A stretch of 64,000 bases of DNA from Prochlorococcus sp. AG-347-J19. GTDB taxonomy: Bacteria > Cyanobacteriota > Cyanobacteriia > PCC-6307 > Cyanobiaceae. Positions within the stretch are counted from its first letter, which is position 1. Every line of letters starts with the position of its first letter. Shown here piece by piece: positions 1 to 10,198 of this stretch. The position numbers and the translations under genes were made by a program. The DNA is taken from positions 62,001 to 126,000 of the forward strand of contig QCBV01000003.1 in the NCBI GenBank assembly GCA_003279015.1, given 5' to 3'. The notes below the pieces were generated by a model that made no database searches, had not been told where the DNA came from, and was given only the letters and a program-made list of their open reading frames with translations.

Positions 1-666
1 GAACAAAATAGAGATGGTGATAACCATAACAATTCTTGGAATCATGGTATAGAGGGACCAACTACAAACTTATTTATCAATGATTTAAGAAAAAGACAAC
101 AAAAAAATCTTATTCTTAGTTTACTCATCTCCAAAGGTGTTCCAATGATACTTATGGGTGATGAGATAGGAAGGTCACAAGGCGGAAACAATAATTCTTG
201 GTGCCAAAATAATTTATTAGGCTGGATGAATTGGGAACATGTTCAACAAGATATGGAATTATTAGATTATTTTAAATACGTTATTAAAATTCGGAAAAAA
301 CTAATAAATATTTTTAATCCATCATTCTTCCCTAACAATCAAACCAATGAAAATGTTCCAACATATCATTGGCATGGAACAAAGTTAGATAGCCCAGATT
401 GGAGTAGCTGGTCTCACACAGTTGCCTTTAGCATTAACAAAGGCAATACTAATCCCCTTGTCTGGATAGGTTTTAATGCATATTCAAAAAGTATCGATTT
501 CCCTTTGCCGAAATGTAAATATAATTGGTTAAAAGTTATTGACACTAGCATGACTGAGATTTTCGAACCCTTAACTATTAATGAAAAATCTGTTTCAATA
601 AAGAGTAGAAGCTCTTTATTGATCATTTCAGAACAAGTATTTGGAGCAAAAAATAATACATTCTAA
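1..666 (+). CDS. glgX: Glycogen debranching enzyme (isoamylase type), 3' part only
   Basis: The frame is open from the first base, so the start lies outside the window; about 221 residues are visible. The segment ILMGDEIGRSQGGNNNSW, followed by a C-terminal beta-sandwich-like tail, matches the end of the GH13 isoamylase/GlgX family, which cleaves alpha-1,6 branches during glycogen breakdown in the cytoplasm. Family assignment is from motif recognition. The catalytic Asp/Glu region is mostly upstream of the window. The gene ends two bases before a convergent tRNA-Gly. Confidence 0.85.
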   Translation, partial: EQNRDGDNHNNSWNHGIEGPTTNLFINDLRKRQQKNLILSLLISKGVPMILMGDEIGRSQGGNNNSWCQNNLLGWMNWEHVQQDMELLDYFKYVIKIRKKLINIFNPSFFPNNQTNENVPTYHWHGTKLDSPDWSSWSHTVAFSINKGNTNPLVWIGFNAYSKSIDFPLPKCKYNWLKVIDTSMTEIFEPLTINEKSVSIKSRSSLLIISEQVFGAKNNTF

Positions 667-667
667 G

Positions 668-738
668 AGCGGGCGGCGGGAATCGAACCCGCATCTTCAG
701 CTTGGAAGGCTGAGGTTTTACCACTAAACCACGCCCGC
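668..738 (-). tRNA. trnG: tRNA-Gly (anticodon TCC)
   Basis: The reverse complement folds as a cloverleaf: acceptor GCGGGCG/CGCCCGC, anticodon loop CTTCCAA giving TCC, and T-loop TTCGATT. Length is 71 nt and no CCA is encoded. It decodes GGA/GGG glycine codons. It lies convergent to and just after glgX. Confidence 0.95.
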
Positions 739-799
739 ATTAAGTAATAGAATTACCATTGCAATAATACATTATCAAACAATCAACAAAGTAAAAAGA

Positions 800-2194
800 T
801 TGGAAAATTCACACTCGAAAAAAAATATTAGGTCAACAACAAGATTAATGTTCTCTTATGGACTAGGAGACGCAGGTACAGGTTTAGTCGCGACTCAATT
901 TGGTTTTTTTCTTTTCAAATTCTTTATTTCTGCTGGTTTACCAGTAATAATTGCAGGTTCATTATTAATGTTAATAAAAATATGGGATGCAGTAAATGAT
1001 CCGTTAATTGGATGGTTAAGTGATCGTACCAAATCTAGATGGGGGCCTAGAATCCCTTGGATGGTGGCAGCATCTGTTCCTCTTGGTTTCTCTTTAGCTG
1101 CAATATGGTGGACGCCCACTGGTTCCGTGCTAACCAAGACTATTTACTATTCCATAATTTCTATAGTCGTAATGACTGCTTATACGAGTATTAATCTTCC
1201 TTTTGCAGCTCTATCTACTGAAATTTCTGAAAAAACAGAAATAAGAACGAAACTAAACGCATCTAGATTTACTGGCTCAATAATTGCAGGACTAACTGGT
1301 TTGATTATTGCTGGAATTGTATTAGGTTCTGAAGGATCAGCAAATAATGAATATTTTTTAATGGGTAAAATTAGTGGGTGCATTGCAGTTGCTGCAACAT
1401 TAATTTCTTGTTGGGGATTGGCTCCATTCGCAAAAAAAGCAAGAAGGCCTTCAGGAAAAGCTGAAGCAATAACACTGCAATTCAAAAGGATCTTCAGAAA
1501 TAAAAAATTTCTAAAAGTTATTACTCTTTATATTCTCCTTTGGTGCGCCTTACAATTGATGCAAACGGTAGCGTTAATCTATGTAGAGGATGTACTGAAT
1601 GTACCAACATATATTGCGAAGTGGATCCCGATACCTTTCCAAATTAGCGCTTTAGTGGGTCTACAACTATGGGCCAGAGTATCAAATAAATTGAATAGGA
1701 TTTTAGCTTTAAACTATGGATCAATTATGTGGATTGTTTCATGTACGGCAGCTTTATTTTTACCTTCATTATCAAAAACTTCAGGCGTTGGAGATAGTTT
1801 ATTCCTAAATGCCGGTAACATATTTCTATTCATTCTCTTAATTTTTATAATCTGTCTTATTGGTATTGGAGCTTCAACCGCTTTTCTTATACCTTGGTCA
1901 CTTCTTCCTGATGCGATAGACGAAGATCCAGAGAAACCAGCAGGATTATATACTGCTTGGATGGTACTTATTCAGAAGATTGGTATTGCATTTAGTGTTC
2001 AATTATTAGGATTTTTATTGTATTTATCTGGTTATCAATCATGCATTGTTGATAAAGACGGTATAAACATTATTGAACAATGCTACTCAGCACAATTAAC
2101 TATTAGATTATGTATTGGTTTTATACCTTCAATACTGGTAATAATTGGTCTTTTAATCATGAGAAAATGGGATCGGAAATTAATTACAAACTAA
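800..2194 (+). CDS. GPH-family sugar:cation symporter (MelB-like MFS transporter)
   Basis: 464 residues with about twelve hydrophobic segments. The loop DAVNDPLIGWLSDRTKSRWG near residues 60-80 is the signature of the glycoside-pentoside-hexuronide:cation symporter family, the family of melibiose carrier MelB. It would move a sugar or glycoside across the inner membrane with Na+ or H+; the substrate cannot be read from sequence. TTG start at 800 is the first in-frame start giving the usual charged N-terminus before helix 1. The next gene starts 9 bp after its stop, so co-transcription with the permease gene is likely. Confidence 0.85.
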   Translation: MENSHSKKNIRSTTRLMFSYGLGDAGTGLVATQFGFFLFKFFISAGLPVIIAGSLLMLIKIWDAVNDPLIGWLSDRTKSRWGPRIPWMVAASVPLGFSLAAIWWTPTGSVLTKTIYYSIISIVVMTAYTSINLPFAALSTEISEKTEIRTKLNASRFTGSIIAGLTGLIIAGIVLGSEGSANNEYFLMGKISGCIAVAATLISCWGLAPFAKKARRPSGKAEAITLQFKRIFRNKKFLKVITLYILLWCALQLMQTVALIYVEDVLNVPTYIAKWIPIPFQISALVGLQLWARVSNKLNRILALNYGSIMWIVSCTAALFLPSLSKTSGVGDSLFLNAGNIFLFILLIFIICLIGIGASTAFLIPWSLLPDAIDEDPEKPAGLYTAWMVLIQKIGIAFSVQLLGFLLYLSGYQSCIVDKDGINIIEQCYSAQLTIRLCIGFIPSILVIIGLLIMRKWDRKLITN

Positions 2195-2203
2195 TATAAA
2201 GAT

Positions 2204-2959
2204 ATGTATTACCTTAATTTTCTCAAAAGACTTCTAAGCAGCTTAATCATTGGCGGGCAAGCAATTAATTTTATCTTTAAGGGTAAAATTTCCAAAAATG
2301 ATCTGTTTGACCAACTTATGGAGTCAGGTCCTGGAAGTTTGTTAATTGTATTAATTACAGGAATTGCCGCAGGTACAGTTTTTAATATTCAAGTTGCATC
2401 ACAACTTACAAGCATGGGTGTTTCAAGTGAAATTGGAGGTTTATTAGCAGTAGGCATGGCGAGAGAAATGGCTCCTCTTCTAACCGCTACTTTAATGACT
2501 GGAAAGGTTGCAACTGCATATGCTGCTCAACTGGGCACTATGAAAGTTACTGAACAAATTGAGGCAATAACCATGTTAAGGACCGAACCAGTCCAATATT
2601 TGGTAGTCCCAAGGCTACTTTCGATGGTAATAATGTCACCAATACAGTGTCTTTTATTTTTATCTGTAGCTTTATGGAGCGGACAAATTTGGAGCACAAT
2701 TTTTTATAAAGTTCCTCCAATAGTTTTTTGGACATCTGTAAGATCAGGTAATGTAAGTTTAACTAGTACAGACTTAACTTCAATGTTAATAAAATCTGTA
2801 GTCTTCGGATTACTTATTTCAATCATTGCTTGTGGATATGGACTCACAACTAAAGGTGGTCCAAAAGAGGTTGGAACAAGTACTACAGGCGCAGTTGTGA
2901 TGACTCTCGTTACTGTATCTTTAATGGATGTATTACTAACACAAATTTTATTTGGATGA
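2204..2959 (+). CDS. MlaE/YrbE-type ABC transporter permease
   Basis: 251 residues, five to six membrane segments, with the family segment GLLAVGMAREMAPLLTATLM (residues about 80-100). MlaE-type permeases move phospholipids between the inner and outer membranes; in plants and cyanobacteria the relatives (TGD1, Ycf63) serve lipid import. The ATPase and MCE partner genes are not in this window. It overlaps the next gene by 8 bp, suggesting translational coupling. Confidence 0.85.
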   Translation: MYYLNFLKRLLSSLIIGGQAINFIFKGKISKNDLFDQLMESGPGSLLIVLITGIAAGTVFNIQVASQLTSMGVSSEIGGLLAVGMAREMAPLLTATLMTGKVATAYAAQLGTMKVTEQIEAITMLRTEPVQYLVVPRLLSMVIMSPIQCLLFLSVALWSGQIWSTIFYKVPPIVFWTSVRSGNVSLTSTDLTSMLIKSVVFGLLISIIACGYGLTTKGGPKEVGTSTTGAVVMTLVTVSLMDVLLTQILFG

Positions 2960-3368
2960 TCCTATGTTTAACACTAAATCAAAAAAAGAGGAACCAGTAA
3001 TAATATCTCCATCATTTCAGTTGCCAATCATTCTAATAGTTTTAAGTTTTATGCTTTTGTTTTTGAATATTGGTTCTTTGCCAACAATAGTTTTTGCTTC
3101 TTTTAGCTTTTTTTTATTACTTCAGTCATTCACCTTAAGAATAAAAATAACAAATGATGATTTTATCGTTTTACAATTAGGGAAAGAGATTAGAACTTTT
3201 CCATTCAAAAACTGGATTTCATGGAAATTCTTTTTCCCTATTATCCCAGGTATTTTTTATTTTAGAGAAAAGTCCAGTCCTCATTTATTACCAATTTTAT
3301 TTAATCCAAAGCAATTAAAAGATGAGCTCATAAAAAAAGTTGACTCCCTGGAAATTAAAAATTCTTAA
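2952..3368 (+). CDS. DUF3119-like cyanobacterial membrane protein
   Basis: 138 residues. Two adjacent hydrophobic segments (about residues 20-60) are followed by a PH-like soluble region ending in a charged tail. I recognise it as resembling the cyanobacterial DUF3119 family, function unknown. The 8-bp overlap with the MlaE-type permease suggests a shared membrane-lipid role, which is inference only. Confidence 0.65.
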   Translation: MDDPMFNTKSKKEEPVIISPSFQLPIILIVLSFMLLFLNIGSLPTIVFASFSFFLLLQSFTLRIKITNDDFIVLQLGKEIRTFPFKNWISWKFFFPIIPGIFYFREKSSPHLLPILFNPKQLKDELIKKVDSLEIKNS

Positions 3369-3403
3369 AATTCAGACTTTGCCTATTCATCAAAATTATT
3401 TAA

Positions 3404-4414
3404 ATGACCAATACAGAAATTTCCGACAATAATCCTGAAAAGGAATTTATAATAGATAAGTCAATTTCAGATGATAAAACCAAACAAATTAGTAAGAAAA
3501 ATACAACGCAAAATAAAAAAATTACACCAAAAAAAGACAAATCAAATAAATCTTTTGATGAAATTTCTAATGAAATCTTTAGAGATCTCGTTTCAAAAAA
3601 AGACTCTTTAAATAAAGAAATAAAAGAGTTAGAAACAAAAAAAAATGAACTAGAAAAAGATATTGAGTCAAATTTCAAAGGACAGTCAGATAATATCGCT
3701 AAGAGAGTAAAAGGCTTTCAGGAGTATTTAACTGGAGCTTTGCAGAATCTTTCACAAAACGTAGAGAAACTTGAATTAGTTTCTCAACCAATAATCGTAA
3801 AGCCATCTCCCCTTGATGAGAAAAAACAAAACAATATCACAAATAATGTGGTTAATGTTCCCGCTCTTTCTGAAACATTTAAACCAGATGAAAAGATAAT
3901 AAAAGATTGCTTTTCAAGTTTTACAGAACAACCTGATTTTTATGCTGAACCTTGGAAATTGAGAAGAAGTCTTGATTCATCAGATATAGAAATTATGGAT
4001 GATTGGTTCTTTAACATGGGTGGAAGAGGTTCTCTTGAAAGTAGAGGATCTCGACAAAAAAATGCATTGCTATCAGCGGGGTTAATATCTATTCTTGGAG
4101 AATTATATGGAGATCAGTTTCAAACTCTTATTTTAGCTTCGCAACCCGAACGATTAGGTGAATGGAGAAGAATTCTTCAAGATTCACTTGGTCTCACAAG
4201 GGATGACTTTGGACCTAATAGTGGGATTGTTCTTTTTGAAAGGCCTGAAGGTGTCATCGAAAGAGCTGATAGATTAGAAGCCCAGGAAGAATTGCCATTT
4301 ATTATCATTGATGCAGCAGAAACCTCTGTTGAAATTCCAATACTTCAGTTCCCATTATGGGTTGCATTTGCTGGTTCAGATAGTGAAATTTACGATGATC
4401 TTGAATTAAACTAA
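3404..4414 (+). CDS. DUF3086-like cyanobacterial protein with coiled coil
   Basis: 336 residues. The first 130 are Lys/Glu/Asn-rich with a heptad-like stretch at about residues 65-100 ([20 protein letters not shown]), predicted coiled coil. The C-terminal part is folded and conserved-looking ([20 protein letters not shown]). It resembles the cyanobacteria-restricted DUF3086 family, function unknown. It lies 5 bp before plsY on the same strand. Confidence 0.65.
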   Translation: MTNTEISDNNPEKEFIIDKSISDDKTKQISKKNTTQNKKITPKKDKSNKSFDEISNEIFRDLVSKKDSLNKEIKELETKKNELEKDIESNFKGQSDNIAKRVKGFQEYLTGALQNLSQNVEKLELVSQPIIVKPSPLDEKKQNNITNNVVNVPALSETFKPDEKIIKDCFSSFTEQPDFYAEPWKLRRSLDSSDIEIMDDWFFNMGGRGSLESRGSRQKNALLSAGLISILGELYGDQFQTLILASQPERLGEWRRILQDSLGLTRDDFGPNSGIVLFERPEGVIERADRLEAQEELPFIIIDAAETSVEIPILQFPLWVAFAGSDSEIYDDLELN

Positions 4415-4419
4415 TCTTT

Positions 4420-5010
4420 ATGAATATCTTAATAATTTTCACAAGTTATCTTTTAGGATCAATTCCTACAGGTTTTTTAGTTGGAAAATATCTTAAAAAT
4501 ATAGATCTAAGGACTATAGGTTCTGGATCTACAGGAGCCACAAATGTCTTAAGAAATGTTGGGAAATGGCCTGCACTTTTTGTATTTATCGTTGATGTTG
4601 GGAAAGGCCTTATTGCAGTCAAAATTGCTCAATATTACACCGCTCAAGGATTAATAGAAGTTATAGCAGGCATATCCGCCATCTCAGGGCATATTTGGCC
4701 AATATGGCTCAGAGGTAAAGGAGGGAAAGCTGTTGCGACTGGATTAGGTATGTTTTTGGCTCTTTCTTGGAAAGTTGGACTAGCATCACTTGGCATTTTT
4801 TTAATAGTCCTAACAAAAACTAAATTTGTTTCTTTATCAAGTATTTCAGCTGCAATCTTACTTCCTATATTTATGTTTTTTTACCTCGATAATTTTATGC
4901 ACTCATACTTTTTTATAAGTTTAATTGTGGCATTATTAGTAATATGGAAACATAGAACAAACATAAAAAGATTGCTCAAGGGAGAAGAATCCAAAATTAA
5001 CCAGAATTAA
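4420..5010 (+). CDS. plsY: Acyl-phosphate:glycerol-3-phosphate acyltransferase
   Basis: 196 residues with about five membrane helices. All three family motifs are visible: [11 protein letters not shown] near the N-terminus, [16 protein letters not shown] (about 35-50) and [12 protein letters not shown] (about 103-114). PlsY makes lysophosphatidic acid from acyl-phosphate, the first committed step of membrane lipid synthesis. The 3' end overlaps the convergent pyrF by 14 bp. Confidence 0.95.
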   Translation: MNILIIFTSYLLGSIPTGFLVGKYLKNIDLRTIGSGSTGATNVLRNVGKWPALFVFIVDVGKGLIAVKIAQYYTAQGLIEVIAGISAISGHIWPIWLRGKGGKAVATGLGMFLALSWKVGLASLGIFLIVLTKTKFVSLSSISAAILLPIFMFFYLDNFMHSYFFISLIVALLVIWKHRTNIKRLLKGEESKINQN

Positions 5011-5728
5011 TAGATTTCAATATATCTATTAGAGCTTTATTAGGATCTATAGCTTTTGATATAGATCTACCAATCACTAATTTAGAAGCCCCATTATCTA
5101 TAGCTTCATGGGGAGTCATAATTCTATTTTGATCATCTTTATTTTCAATCTTCAACCTGATACCTGGTGTAATTAGCTCAAAATTATCCCTATAAATAGA
5201 TCTCAACATTTCTACCTCCCAAGGCGAACAGACACATCCATCTAATCCAGCATCAAAAGACAACTTTGCAAGTCTCAATACATTTTCTTCAATTGAATTA
5301 TTTCTATCAAGATCAGTTTGAAAATCTTTAAGAGAAAAGCTTGTTAAAACAGTTATTCCTACAACAAATGGAGGTTTTAGACTTTCTGAGGAGGCTCCTT
5401 CTAAAGATGCTTTTTTCGAATCTTTGAGAGCTTTTAGACCTGCTGAAGCATGAATAGAAATAATATCAACCCCTAATTTTGAAACTTGGAAACATGCTGC
5501 ACTCATAGTATTTGGAATATCATGAAATTTTAAGTCTAAAAAAATTTTTTTATTTAAACTTTTTAAAATTTCAATAACTCTTGGACCTTCCCTAACAAAA
5601 AGCTCTAAACCAACTTTCACCCACTTAATATTAGGACATTTTTCTAAAAGTAATTTTGCTTGACTCACATCTAGTCCATCAATTGCCAATATTATTTTAT
5701 CTTCTGGATTTAATCTATTATTCATCAA
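4997..5728 (-). CDS. pyrF: Orotidine 5'-phosphate decarboxylase
   Basis: 243 residues, normal length for the TIM-barrel decarboxylase that converts OMP to UMP in pyrimidine synthesis. The catalytic DxKxxD motif is seen as [10 protein letters not shown] (D65, K67, D70). The phosphate-binding end [12 protein letters not shown] is also present. It follows tyrS on the minus strand with a 2-bp gap. Confidence 0.97.
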   Translation of the reverse strand: MMNNRLNPEDKIILAIDGLDVSQAKLLLEKCPNIKWVKVGLELFVREGPRVIEILKSLNKKIFLDLKFHDIPNTMSAACFQVSKLGVDIISIHASAGLKALKDSKKASLEGASSESLKPPFVVGITVLTSFSLKDFQTDLDRNNSIEENVLRLAKLSFDAGLDGCVCSPWEVEMLRSIYRDNFELITPGIRLKIENKDDQNRIMTPHEAIDNGASKLVIGRSISKAIDPNKALIDILKSINSG

Positions 5729-5730
5729 TT

Positions 5731-6969
5731 TTAGTTTTCAAACCTCTTAATTATTTTTTTCCCAATTTGCAAAATTTTCCCTTCTAATTCATTTTTCGAA
5801 TCAAAAACTAAATCAGGATTTATTACTTTCTGACTATCAATTTTCACACCGCCGCCTTTAATGGATCTTTTGGATTCACTACTTGATTTGAAAAGTTTTA
5901 GAGCACTTAGCAAATAAAAAAACTTAACAGGAAAAATTATTTCTTTTAATGAAATCTCTGGAATTTCTCCAACTTTTTCTTTCTGTCCAAGAAATAATTT
6001 TTCACAGTTTGATTGCGCTTTTAATGCTTCTTCAGCCCCGTGAAATAAACTAGTAACTTCTAAAGCCATTCTTCTCTGTAATTCACGAGGATTTGAGTTT
6101 TCAAGCAAACTTAAATCTAATTCAGTAAGTAATTCAAAATACGTAGTTATTACATTATCGGGTACTTTTTCTAATTTTGAATACATTGATAGAGGATCAT
6201 CAGTCAACCCGACGGTATTAAATTCAGATTTACTCATCTTCTTGATTCCATCTAAACCTGTCAAAATTGGCAAAAGAACACCAAATTGAGGTTCTTGTTT
6301 AAAGTGCCTTTGAAGATCTCTTCCTATTGCAATATTAAATTTCTGATCTGTACCTCCAAGCTCAATATCTGATTGAACAACCACCGAATCGTAACCTTGT
6401 AATAGTGGATATAAGAATTCATGCAGAGCAATTGGAACTTGTGAAGTGTACCTTTTTTGAAATTCCTCCTTAGCTAGCATTTGACTAACTGTTGCACTTC
6501 CCATTAATTCAATTATTGAATTAAGATCTAACCCTTTTAACCAATCACTGTTATATCTAATTTCTATTCTATCTTTTGAATCAAAATCTAAAATAGATTC
6601 ATTAGCTGGTTTACCCATTCCTAATTGGGTTAAGTATGTTTTTGCATTTTCCTTAACTTGTTTTTCCGATAACTGCACTCTTGTTTTATTTTTTCCAGTT
6701 GGGTCTCCAATTTGAGCAGTAAAGTCTCCAATAATCAAAACTGCAACGTGTCCATTATCTTGGAATGCCCTAAGTTTTTTGAACAATATGCTGTGCCCAA
6801 GATGAATATCTGTTCCAGTTGGATCGATTCCGAGTTTAACCCTTAATTTTTTATTATTTTTTTTCGCATGATCAATTATCTCCGAAAAAGTTTGATCTGT
6901 GCCCTTAATTGGGAAATATTCTTCTATTCCTCTTGACAGCCATGGTGGCAGTATTAAATTATCTGACAT
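5731..6969 (-). CDS. tyrS: Tyrosyl-tRNA synthetase
   Basis: 412 residues, class I synthetase. The HIGH-like motif is HLGH (56-59) inside [14 protein letters not shown], and the KMSKS loop appears as KKMSKS near residue 248. A C-terminal S4-type RNA-binding segment ([12 protein letters not shown]) completes the usual layout. It charges tRNA-Tyr. Second gene of a DUF1825-tyrS-pyrF minus-strand run. Confidence 0.97.
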   Translation of the reverse strand: MSDNLILPPWLSRGIEEYFPIKGTDQTFSEIIDHAKKNNKKLRVKLGIDPTGTDIHLGHSILFKKLRAFQDNGHVAVLIIGDFTAQIGDPTGKNKTRVQLSEKQVKENAKTYLTQLGMGKPANESILDFDSKDRIEIRYNSDWLKGLDLNSIIELMGSATVSQMLAKEEFQKRYTSQVPIALHEFLYPLLQGYDSVVVQSDIELGGTDQKFNIAIGRDLQRHFKQEPQFGVLLPILTGLDGIKKMSKSEFNTVGLTDDPLSMYSKLEKVPDNVITTYFELLTELDLSLLENSNPRELQRRMALEVTSLFHGAEEALKAQSNCEKLFLGQKEKVGEIPEISLKEIIFPVKFFYLLSALKLFKSSSESKRSIKGGGVKIDSQKVINPDLVFDSKNELEGKILQIGKKIIKRFEN

Positions 6970-6988
6970 GAAGTTTTAACCGTTGCAT

Positions 6989-7312
6989 TTAAGAAGTTTT
7001 ATCAAGTTCATCCTTCATTCTTATTAAGGTTTTGTTCATCTGATCGAACATTTGATCAGGAGTAATTCCAAATTGACTTAACTGTGTCTTTAATTGTTCT
7101 ACTGTCATTTTGGCTTGAAAATCTTCAGACAATTCGAATCTCTTCATAAAAACCTTATAACGATCCATAAGAGATTCCATTTTTTTTATAAACATTTTTT
7201 TCCCTTCTCTGTCAAATTTTCCATAATCAGAACCAAGTTTCATAAGTTCTTGGTAATCTGTAAAAAGCTTTTTAGCTTCTTCTTGAACGATGTCTGACTC
7301 AAAAAATCCCAT
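6989..7312 (-). CDS. DUF1825-like cyanobacterial protein
   Basis: 107 residues from the ATG at 7312. I prefer this start to the upstream in-frame codon at 7333 because MGFFESDIVQEEAKKLF is the characteristic N-terminus of this small helical family. Nearly all residues are in predicted amphipathic helices; no membrane segment. The family is confined to cyanobacteria and has no established role. It is the first gene of the run leading into tyrS. Confidence 0.7.
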   Translation of the reverse strand: MGFFESDIVQEEAKKLFTDYQELMKLGSDYGKFDREGKKMFIKKMESLMDRYKVFMKRFELSEDFQAKMTVEQLKTQLSQFGITPDQMFDQMNKTLIRMKDELDKTS

Positions 7313-7463
7313 TTCTATTTTTTTACTTCGCAAGATTAAGTCTCAATTACAAGATAACAAGAATCTTTTAAATTGATTAGAACATTAATAAATTTTAGTT
7401 TATAAATAATTCTTTGATTTATATTTTTTCAGAATTAAATTTAGTAAACATCTTTCATAAATA

Positions 7464-8075
7464 TTGGAAAAATTCAACGTAAATAATATTTCAAATCAAA
7501 ATAGACAATTTGAATTATTTGGTTCAAATGTAAATACATCAATTAATTTTCAACACTCAAACAATCTAAAAATCAAAGACAAAATCCTAACTGAATGGAG
7601 AAATAGAATCCATAAGCACCAATTTAAAATTTCAAAAGATGCTCAAAATAAAACTTTGCACCAAACAAGTCTGCCTATAAATACAATTTCCAATGAAATT
7701 AAAATTGATCCGTTTTCCCTGCAGCCATTATCATTGAACTTTTGGAGAACTAATCAATACATCCACAATGGTCCAGCAATGTATTTTGTAATTGACTCGA
7801 TGGAGAATTCTAAAATAATCCTTTATATAGGTGAAACAAACTTTGCAAATAAAAGATGGAAGGGAGAACATGACTGTAAAAATTACCTCACAAATTATAA
7901 AGAAGCCCTAGCCCACACCAATCTCGCGAGTCACCAAGATATTCGTTTCTTCTTAGATGTACCTAAAGAAGTAAAATTAAGACGTAAATTAGAGCAGCAA
8001 CTGATATATTTATGGTTACCCCCCTTTAATAAAGAAACCCGAGATAGGTGGGCAACTACTTTCACAAACAACTAA
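7464..8075 (+). CDS. GIY-YIG-like nuclease domain protein
   Basis: 203 residues. The C-terminal half carries a GIY-YIG-like core: AMYFVID, then ILYIGETNFANKRWKGEH, with a downstream E in RKLEQQLIYLWLPPFN. The N-terminal 85 residues are polar and low-complexity. The GIY-YIG fold cuts nucleic acids; whether this copy is active and on what is unknown. TTG start at 7464. It precedes pepA by 25 bp. Confidence 0.6.
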   Translation: MEKFNVNNISNQNRQFELFGSNVNTSINFQHSNNLKIKDKILTEWRNRIHKHQFKISKDAQNKTLHQTSLPINTISNEIKIDPFSLQPLSLNFWRTNQYIHNGPAMYFVIDSMENSKIILYIGETNFANKRWKGEHDCKNYLTNYKEALAHTNLASHQDIRFFLDVPKEVKLRRKLEQQLIYLWLPPFNKETRDRWATTFTNN

Positions 8076-8099
8076 AAGTTAATCAAATCCATTTTCCAA

Positions 8100-9578
8100 A
8101 TGCAATTTTCCACATTCCAAAAAAATCTAGATAACTGGCAAGGTTCTTCATTAATTTTTGGAATTTTAGAGGAAGAAATTGCAAGCCAACTTGAAAACAT
8201 AAAATTTGTTGTTGACCCAAAATTATTACTAAAAAAAGTTACTCAAAAAAAATTCAAAGGAGAAAAAGGAAAAACTCTGAGCTTTGAATTTTTAGACCAA
8301 AAACTAGAAACTTTAATCATAGTTGGTCTTGGCAAATCGAAAGACCTAAAAAAAAGTGATATGGAAAACTCCATAGGTAATTTAATTAGGAAAACTGTTG
8401 ATAAAAGTGAAAAAATCAGCATCTTGCTACCGTGGGAATCAATAATTTCAAAACTAGAAATAAATCAACTAGCTGAGTCAGCCAGGTTATCTGCTTATAA
8501 GGACAATAGATTCAACAAGAACAAAGATGAAGAGAAAGTTCTTAAAGAAATAGAGTTTTTGAATTTAAAGAAATTTGAGAATATTAGCTTTGATGATACA
8601 GAAAAAATATGTGAAGGTGTAGAACTAGCAAGAAGACTTGTGGCCGCCCCTCCAAATAGTCTTACGCCCCAGGAAATGTCTATGCAAGCTACTAAAATTG
8701 CTAAAGATAATGGTTTGGAAGTAAAAATTTTAGAGGCAAAAGAATGTGAAGATTTAGGAATGGGTGCTTATTTAGCTGTAGCAAAAGGTTCTGATCTTGA
8801 TCCTAAATTTATACATCTTACTTTGAAGTCAGAGGGGCCTATAAAAGAAAAGATTGCTCTTGTTGGGAAAGGTTTAACCTTTGATTCTGGAGGATACAAC
8901 CTGAAAGTTGGGGCCTCTCAAATTGAAATGATGAAATATGATATGGGCGGAAGCGCTGCAGTTTTAGGAGCTGCAAAAGCGCTTGGAGCAATAAAACCAA
9001 AGGGACTAGAAATACATTTCATTGTGGCAGCTTGCGAAAACATGATAAATGGATCTGCAGTACATCCTGGAGATGTAGTTAAGGCATCTAATGGTAAGAC
9101 TATTGAAATAAATAATACTGATGCAGAGGGTAGACTAACTTTAGCTGATGCTTTAACATACGCATCCAATTTAAAGCCTGATTCAATAATAGATCTCGCC
9201 ACTTTAACAGGAGCTATTGTTGTTGCATTAGGGAATGATGTAGCTGGATTCTGGAGCAATAATGATGATCTTGCAAATGATCTAAAAGCTGCATCAGCCC
9301 AGGCTGGAGAAGATTTATGGCAAATGCCTTTACAAAAATCTTATAAAGAAGGGTTAAAGTCTCACATAGCTGATATGAAAAATACAGGCCCTAGAGCAGG
9401 TGGGTCAATAACTGCTGCTTTGTTTTTAGAGGAATTCTTTGATAAAAAGATCAAATGGGCTCATATTGATATAGCTGGGACTTGTTGGACTGATAAGAAT
9501 AAGGGGATTAATCCATCAGGTGCAACCGGTTTTGGAGTTAAAACACTTGTTCAATGGATTAAAAATAAATCTATTTAA
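8100..9578 (+). CDS. pepA: Leucyl aminopeptidase (M17)
   Basis: 492 residues, full length. The M17 signature [14 protein letters not shown] (about 338-351), which carries metal ligands and the active-site Arg, is intact. The upstream metal-binding Lys/Asp region is seen as [14 protein letters not shown]. It is a two-metal cytosolic hexameric exopeptidase that removes N-terminal Leu and other residues in peptide turnover. It is convergent with msrA with one base between the stops. Confidence 0.96.
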   Translation: MQFSTFQKNLDNWQGSSLIFGILEEEIASQLENIKFVVDPKLLLKKVTQKKFKGEKGKTLSFEFLDQKLETLIIVGLGKSKDLKKSDMENSIGNLIRKTVDKSEKISILLPWESIISKLEINQLAESARLSAYKDNRFNKNKDEEKVLKEIEFLNLKKFENISFDDTEKICEGVELARRLVAAPPNSLTPQEMSMQATKIAKDNGLEVKILEAKECEDLGMGAYLAVAKGSDLDPKFIHLTLKSEGPIKEKIALVGKGLTFDSGGYNLKVGASQIEMMKYDMGGSAAVLGAAKALGAIKPKGLEIHFIVAACENMINGSAVHPGDVVKASNGKTIEINNTDAEGRLTLADALTYASNLKPDSIIDLATLTGAIVVALGNDVAGFWSNNDDLANDLKAASAQAGEDLWQMPLQKSYKEGLKSHIADMKNTGPRAGGSITAALFLEEFFDKKIKWAHIDIAGTCWTDKNKGINPSGATGFGVKTLVQWIKNKSI

Positions 9579-9579
9579 A

Positions 9580-10182
9580 TCATTCAGTCCAAAGATTTGT
9601 TGATCTAGCGTTATCCCCCCATAATTTATCCAACTTCTGATCTCTCCCACATGAGAATCTATAGAACTTATATTTAAATTCATTTCTCTCAGCAAAATCC
9701 TGATGATATTCTTCAGCCAACCAAAATTTGCCTTTTGATTTTAGTTCTACAGATATTTTTTCTAAAGGCACTCGCAACTCATTAGAGGCAGAAACAATTG
9801 CATTTTTTGCATCACTTTCCTCAGTCGCATCATTGAAAAAGATCACAGGCCTGTAAGAATCTCCTCGATCACAAAATTGTCCGTTACCATCAAGAGGATC
9901 TATATTTCTGAAATAAAGCCTAAGTATCTTTGGCAAACTTACTAATTTGGAATCATAATTGACCAAAACTACTTCTTGATGTCCATCATGATTTTCGTAT
10001 GTTGGATTTTCTAGATCTCCACCTGAATAGCCACTTTCTACATAATTAATCCCCCTTAAAGACTCTAAGTCGTGCTCTAAACACCAAAAACAACCTCCTG
10101 CAAGAATCAATTCTTCTGCAAAAGTGTTTAAAGGGTTTATGAATATTGAAAAAACAATTATTAGAGATAAAAAATTTTTCAT
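9580..10182 (-). CDS. msrA: Peptide methionine-S-sulfoxide reductase with export signal
   Basis: 200 residues. The first 22 form a signal-peptide-like segment (K, long hydrophobic core, ending FAEE), followed at once by the active site GGCFWCLEHD with catalytic Cys31. MsrA reduces methionine-S-sulfoxide in oxidised proteins. The signal suggests a periplasmic or thylakoid-lumen location, where photosynthetic oxidants act; that location is inferred. Confidence 0.93.
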   Translation of the reverse strand: MKNFLSLIIVFSIFINPLNTFAEELILAGGCFWCLEHDLESLRGINYVESGYSGGDLENPTYENHDGHQEVVLVNYDSKLVSLPKILRLYFRNIDPLDGNGQFCDRGDSYRPVIFFNDATEESDAKNAIVSASNELRVPLEKISVELKSKGKFWLAEEYHQDFAERNEFKYKFYRFSCGRDQKLDKLWGDNARSTNLWTE

Positions 10183-10198
10183 TATTTTATTATAAAGT